Assembly: GCA_945829225.1 (NCBI GenBank)
Contig: CALZTY010000003.1
Location: 41,567 to 105,566, forward strand
Direction: 5' to 3'
Length of the DNA stretch: 64,000 nucleotides
From: an uncultured Bacteroidales bacterium
GTDB taxonomy: Bacteria; Bacteroidota; Bacteroidia; Bacteroidales; Muribaculaceae
The notes beneath the pieces are model-generated. The model was not told where the DNA came from and did no database searches. It was given only the letters and a program-made list of their open reading frames with translations. How positions within the stretch are numbered: position 1 is the stretch's first letter; each line of letters begins with the position of its first letter. Below are positions 59,711 to 64,000 of the stretch, one piece after another. The translations under genes were made by a program, and so were the position numbers.

Positions 59711-59831
59711 TTTCTTGCATCAATTGGGCTGTAATTAGCATATTTGTCTAAATTTTAAGTGCAACTTTAAATTTAGACAAGTGATGCGTAACTAACTATT
59801 GTACAGTGGTTTTTAATGATACTATAAAACT

Positions 59832-59859
59832 GACGGCGAGCGTGGTGGCGCTCGCCGTC
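59832..59859 (-). terminator. Terminator hairpin downstream of serpin gene
   Basis: gacggcgagcg ... cgctcgccgtc, perfect 11-bp arms. Confidence 0.75.
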
Positions 59860-59881
59860 GTTGTATGTGGGGATGTGTGGA

Positions 59882-61141
59882 TTAGAGGTTGTTGACGCGG
59901 CCGATGAATATGATGGTGCCGGTGGCGTTGTTGCGCACCACGTAGTTGAAGGGCTTGTCGATAACTACCGGAACCGGGGGTTGATCAATGGGGCTTGTAG
60001 TTGTATTGCCCCATATTGTTGTCACTGCAGCACCTTCTGCTCCATCTTCATTAACAATAAAAGATACCTTTTGGATAGCCTTGATATCTTTTATTGTTAA
60101 GGCCGGGGGTAAACCAACTGTGGTCATAGGGCTGCCTATTGATGCTTCATGTAGCGCAGGAAATACCTTGATAAGGTCTGCCGTACATCCGGCGGTGAAG
60201 CGTGGCAAAGATAGATCTACCTTTGTAGGCTCTGCTGCAGCTTTTAGCGAGAAGTAAAATGTTGGGTCTAATTTGCCTTCTCCGATAATGATGTCGAGGC
60301 TATATGTACCGCCGCTGAAAGGCAGGCTTACGATAGAGGTGTTGCCGATAGTGGCATATTTGGGCGCAAAGCACATTCTCATCATATCGGCTTGTGTGTC
60401 GCCGGCAGCGCCGTGGAATGTAGCCTTTGTGGTCTTGGTCTTGTCAAATTTGTCTGCCCATGCACCTTGGAAATACAGAGCATTTGCCCAGAAAACTCCT
60501 AAATCATCGGGTAATTTCTCAATGATTTCCTTAATCAAACCCTCGGTGTTGTCATTGCACCATTGGTTGATGATGCCGGTAGCAAGCCCGGTGTCGCTGA
60601 TGTCAAGCGGTGATACCGGCGAGCGGAATGTGCTCTGCATGAACTGCTTATAGTCCTTTCTGATGGTGTATTTATTGTTAACCCATACCGAGTTGGCGAG
60701 TTTGATGAGCACACCGGTCTCATCGGCAGGCAGGTAGGTGAGCAATTTGGTGGTTAAGGTGTTCATCTCGTCTATTGATTTGAACCCTAACGAATTAACC
60801 ACTTGATCGCGCCACGGATTGTCAATACTGTTGGCATAGAGAGTGAAGCAGATCGCTGCACTCGCAGGCGAGAGACAGAAATTGCCATTCTCCGTATCAG
60901 TGATAGCTCCATTGATGTCGGTGGCGTCATACAACTCAAAAGCCATCTTGTCCAATTTTGCCAGGACGGCTTGCTCGTTGTCGGTGAAAGTTACTGTGTT
61001 GCTTGTGGCGAGCGGTTCAAGTTTGTCGTATGGTTGTGCGTTTTCGTCGGGGAGCGACGGATTATCATCGCTTGAGCATGATGCAAAGGCACCCATGCAT
61101 GCCATCAGCATCAGCGCTAACCCGGTGTTAATCAATTTCAT
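59882..61141 (-). CDS. Serpin family serine protease inhibitor, lipoprotein
   Basis: Lipobox GAFASC; NFCLSPASAAICFTLYANS; reactive-loop hinge FIVNEDGAEGAAVTT; distal KPFNYVVRNNATGTIIFIGRVNNL. Confidence 0.9.
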   Translation of the reverse strand: MKLINTGLALMLMACMGAFASCSSDDNPSLPDENAQPYDKLEPLATSNTVTFTDNEQAVLAKLDKMAFELYDATDINGAITDTENGNFCLSPASAAICFTLYANSIDNPWRDQVVNSLGFKSIDEMNTLTTKLLTYLPADETGVLIKLANSVWVNNKYTIRKDYKQFMQSTFRSPVSPLDISDTGLATGIINQWCNDNTEGLIKEIIEKLPDDLGVFWANALYFQGAWADKFDKTKTTKATFHGAAGDTQADMMRMCFAPKYATIGNTSIVSLPFSGGTYSLDIIIGEGKLDPTFYFSLKAAAEPTKVDLSLPRFTAGCTADLIKVFPALHEASIGSPMTTVGLPPALTIKDIKAIQKVSFIVNEDGAEGAAVTTIWGNTTTSPIDQPPVPVVIDKPFNYVVRNNATGTIIFIGRVNNL

Positions 61142-61226
61142 AATTTTTGTTATTTAATGGTTATAAAATATCTTTTTGCAAAAGTACAAAAATTTTAATT
61201 GGGGGGGTAAAATATTGTTAAATTTT

Positions 61227-61682
61227 TCAGTGGAGTTGACGAGATAGGGTGATGCCCGGGCGAATAGGGATGGAGAAGGCGGTGAAAAGATTGGCGGTGT
61301 CGCTGTTGTAACTCACATGGTAGCGCTCGGGCGCGAGGAAATCGAGGGTAAAGGTGGCAGTGTCGCGGTGCTCAATGGGGTACTTGCCCACGGTGAGTCG
61401 CTCCTCGATGGAGATGTCAAAGCCTATGATGGTGACCGCTAGCGAGGCGGCGCCGTCGTCACCCACATCGGGTAGCCCTCGGCGGCAGATGACCATGTGC
61501 CCGGCATCGTCGATGCTCACGTCGATGCCGGCAGGGACCTCGGTGGAGCCGCTATTGCTCAACTCGCCGGCAACGGTGTGCAACACGGCGGCTCCGCGTC
61601 GCGAGGGTAGGGCAGCGTAGGCGATGATGGCTGCGGCAATCACTCCCGCAATGATATAGAACTCGGGCGTCGAGGTCCACAT
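61227..61682 (-). CDS. Membrane-anchored protein of unknown function
   Basis: N-terminal TM FYIIAGVIAAAIIAYAAL; collinear upstream of mgtE stop on the same strand. Confidence 0.6.
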   Translation of the reverse strand: MWTSTPEFYIIAGVIAAAIIAYAALPSRRGAAVLHTVAGELSNSGSTEVPAGIDVSIDDAGHMVICRRGLPDVGDDGAASLAVTIIGFDISIEERLTVGKYPIEHRDTATFTLDFLAPERYHVSYNSDTANLFTAFSIPIRPGITLSRQLH

Positions 61683-61689
61683 TATTTTA

Positions 61690-63054
61690 TTAGGCGAATA
61701 TGCTCAAGAAGAACTTGGCAACGAATACATAGATTACCAAGCCCATGATGTCGTTGGAAATCTGGATGAAAGGTCCGGTGGCAAGGGCAGGGTTGATGTG
61801 GATTTTCTCAAAGGTGAGCGGCACCACTGTGCCCAAGATAGAGCCGAACATCACCACGCAGAATAGCGACGCTGATACAGAGAGGGTTACCGCCAGACAC
61901 TCGGGATATACCAATAGGTTGTAAATGAGGATTACACCCGAGAGGATCGTGGCATTTAGCAAGCCGATGACCACCTCCTTGGCAAGTTGGGAGGAGAACT
62001 CCTTGATATCCAAGGAGCCGTTGGCGAGACCTTGCACGACGATAGCCGATGCTTGCACGCCCACATTACCGCCGGTGCCGGCGATGATGGGGATGAAGAG
62101 CGCCAGGGTGGTGACTGCCGAGAGTTGGTCCTCAAATCCACCGAGGATGATGGATGCGAGGATACCCGAGGCGATGCCGATGAGCAGCCATGGGATGCGA
62201 GCCTTGGCTTGCGCTAAGATGGAGTCGTCGGCATCAACGTCGGAGGAGATACCCGAAGCCAATTGGTAGTCGCGCTCGGATGACTCGCGCACCTGGTCCA
62301 TGACGTCGTCGACGGTGATGCGTCCCAGCAGTCGTCCGATACTGTCCACCACGGGCATCGCCACGAGGTCGTATTTCTCGAAGTCGAGGACCACCTCGTC
62401 GATGGGCGTGTCAGCCTTGACACTCACCGGGTCGGTCTCCATCACATGCTTGATTTTGGATACCGAGGGGTGGGTAATCATCTTCTTGAGGGGGAAGATG
62501 CCCTTGAGTTTATAGTCGTTGTCGACCACATAGACATAGTAGATTTCGTCCATTTCCTCGGCTTGTTGGCGCATTTCTTTGACGCACTCGGGCATGGACA
62601 TATTCTCGTTGACGACAACCATCTCGGTGCCCATCAAGCCACCGGCGGTATCCTCGTCATACTTGAGGAGGTCGATGATGTCGCCTGCCTGTTCCACGTC
62701 ATCGATGTGCGAGAGGATTTCGTCACGGTCCTCCTCGTCGAGTTGCTGGATGACGTCGACGGCATCGTCAGAGTCGAGGTGCTCGATTTGGCGAGCGATT
62801 TCCTCGGATGGCATGCCCTCGAGGAGTTTGAGGCGGTCGTCCTCGTCGAGTTCCATGAGCACGTCGGCAGCGGTCTCCTCGTCGAGCAACTTGTAGAGAA
62901 ACTCAGCCTCGGAGAGGTCGAGATTTTGGTACAACTCGGCAATGTCGGCGGGGTGGAGGTGCTCCAACTCTTGGCTGGCGAGTTGGCTGTCACCCGAGGC
63001 GATTATTTGGCGTATCTGCTCAAGATATTCGGTGGTAAATTCTTTCATTGACAT
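61690..63054 (-). CDS. mgtE: Magnesium transporter MgtE
   Basis: LHPADIAELYQNL; tandem CBS region; PIIAGTGGNVGVQASAIVVQGLANG. Confidence 0.95.
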   Translation of the reverse strand: MSMKEFTTEYLEQIRQIIASGDSQLASQELEHLHPADIAELYQNLDLSEAEFLYKLLDEETAADVLMELDEDDRLKLLEGMPSEEIARQIEHLDSDDAVDVIQQLDEEDRDEILSHIDDVEQAGDIIDLLKYDEDTAGGLMGTEMVVVNENMSMPECVKEMRQQAEEMDEIYYVYVVDNDYKLKGIFPLKKMITHPSVSKIKHVMETDPVSVKADTPIDEVVLDFEKYDLVAMPVVDSIGRLLGRITVDDVMDQVRESSERDYQLASGISSDVDADDSILAQAKARIPWLLIGIASGILASIILGGFEDQLSAVTTLALFIPIIAGTGGNVGVQASAIVVQGLANGSLDIKEFSSQLAKEVVIGLLNATILSGVILIYNLLVYPECLAVTLSVSASLFCVVMFGSILGTVVPLTFEKIHINPALATGPFIQISNDIMGLVIYVFVAKFFLSIFA

Positions 63055-63863
63055 TGCGAAGAGGTGTTAGAGCCGGCGCGGATGTCGGCGATTAAGTTGG
63101 TGAGGTCGATGAATTGAGCCACGGAGAGTTGCTCGGGGCGCAGTGCGCCCAATGGGCAGTCGGCAGGGAAGACAACGCCGGCGGGAAGTAGCGAGCGCGC
63201 CGAGTTGCGGATAGTCTTGCGGCGCTGTCCGAATGTGGTCTTGACGACGGTGCGCATGAGGTCGAAGTCGCATCCGGGGTCGGTGACATCGTTGCGTCGC
63301 AGTCTGATAACGCCGCTCTTGACTTTCGGCGGCGGATTGAAGACGTGCTCATCGACAGTGAAGAGGTACTCGGTGGTGTACCACACTTGCAGCAAGACGC
63401 TGAGGATGCCACGCACCTTGGAGCCCTCGCGAGCACAGATGCGCTCGGCGACTTCGCGCTGCAGCATGCCTGTGCACTCGACCACACGATCGCGGTTGTC
63501 GAGGACCTTGAAGAAAATCTGCGAGGAGATATTATAGGGGTAATTGCCTATGACACAGCACTGTCGGTCGCCCACGATGTCTTGCAACGGGATGGCGAGG
63601 AAGTCGGCAGGCACCACTTGCTCGGGGCTCAACCCCGGCAAGTTGCCGGCGCGCAGATAGTCAACGCTCTCACTGTCAAGTTCCACGGCATACAACTCGC
63701 GTCCGGCAGCGAGGATATGAGAGGTGAGCACACCCATGCCGGGACCTACCTCGATAACGGGCAAGCCCGGGCAGTCATCGATGGTCGCGGCGATGCGACG
63801 CGCGATGGATTGGTCGGTCAAGAAGTGCTGACCTAAGGCTTTCTTGGGTTTTACTGCCGGCAT
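63045..63863 (-). CDS. rsmA: 16S rRNA (adenine1518/1519-N6) dimethyltransferase
   Basis: KPKKALGQHFLTDQSIARRI; VIEVGPGMGVLTSHIL; VIGNYPYNISSQIFFKVLD. Confidence 0.96.
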   Translation of the reverse strand: MPAVKPKKALGQHFLTDQSIARRIAATIDDCPGLPVIEVGPGMGVLTSHILAAGRELYAVELDSESVDYLRAGNLPGLSPEQVVPADFLAIPLQDIVGDRQCCVIGNYPYNISSQIFFKVLDNRDRVVECTGMLQREVAERICAREGSKVRGILSVLLQVWYTTEYLFTVDEHVFNPPPKVKSGVIRLRRNDVTDPGCDFDLMRTVVKTTFGQRRKTIRNSARSLLPAGVVFPADCPLGALRPEQLSVAQFIDLTNLIADIRAGSNTSSQCQ

Positions 63864-64000
63864 AGAGTCTCAAATTTCCGCAAAGTTACAGATAATTTTT
63901 CAACGGAGCAACCACATTATCCTTCCTTTTTTGCTCGAAGTCTCCCTGTGCAGGTTCAACTGGCAAGTGCAAAATTAGCGATTTGTTTGAAGAACTCAGT

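Noticed and set aside
1-64000. tRNA, rRNA, prophage or integrative element signatures
   Set aside because: None recognised on reading through; no integrase, transposase, structural phage genes or tRNA-like cloverleaf noticed. A tRNAscan-SE/Infernal run would be needed to be certain.

Overview
The window is chromosomal DNA from a Bacteroidales-type bacterium. Support: repeated TAnnTTTG -7 promoter elements, LptD, SufBCDS, inositol-lipid genes, GH2 and GH13 secreted enzymes, and WG-repeat proteins. It is consistent with Muribaculaceae-like gene content, but taxonomy is an inference. Most of the window is ordinary housekeeping: purD, pdxB, purC, ubiE, phoH, mtnN, nagA, ispF, polA, folA, thyA, xseAB, suf operon, ettA, def, ruvX, mgtE, rsmA. 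The most interesting signal is at 10483-10796. A perfect 21-bp inverted repeat flanks a 272-bp AT-rich segment whose right end carries a good Bacteroidetes promoter (TTTG-N18-TACCTTTG). This is the layout of an invertible, phase-variable promoter. In the orientation given, the promoter points into a strong intrinsic terminator. Inverted, it would point at a five-gene envelope operon: Hanks-type kinase with an atypical HRDID catalytic loop, WG-repeat protein, outer-membrane beta-barrel, lipoprotein and S41 protease. Other items worth a look: an inositol-phospholipid biosynthesis cluster with extra genes (19-25 kb), three intergenic short-repeat loci (17.3, 27.1, 46.3 kb), an internally deleted HxlR regulator, a lipoprotein serpin, and an AbiE-type toxin-antitoxin pair cut by the left edge. 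No tRNA, rRNA, CRISPR, prophage or transposase was recognised.
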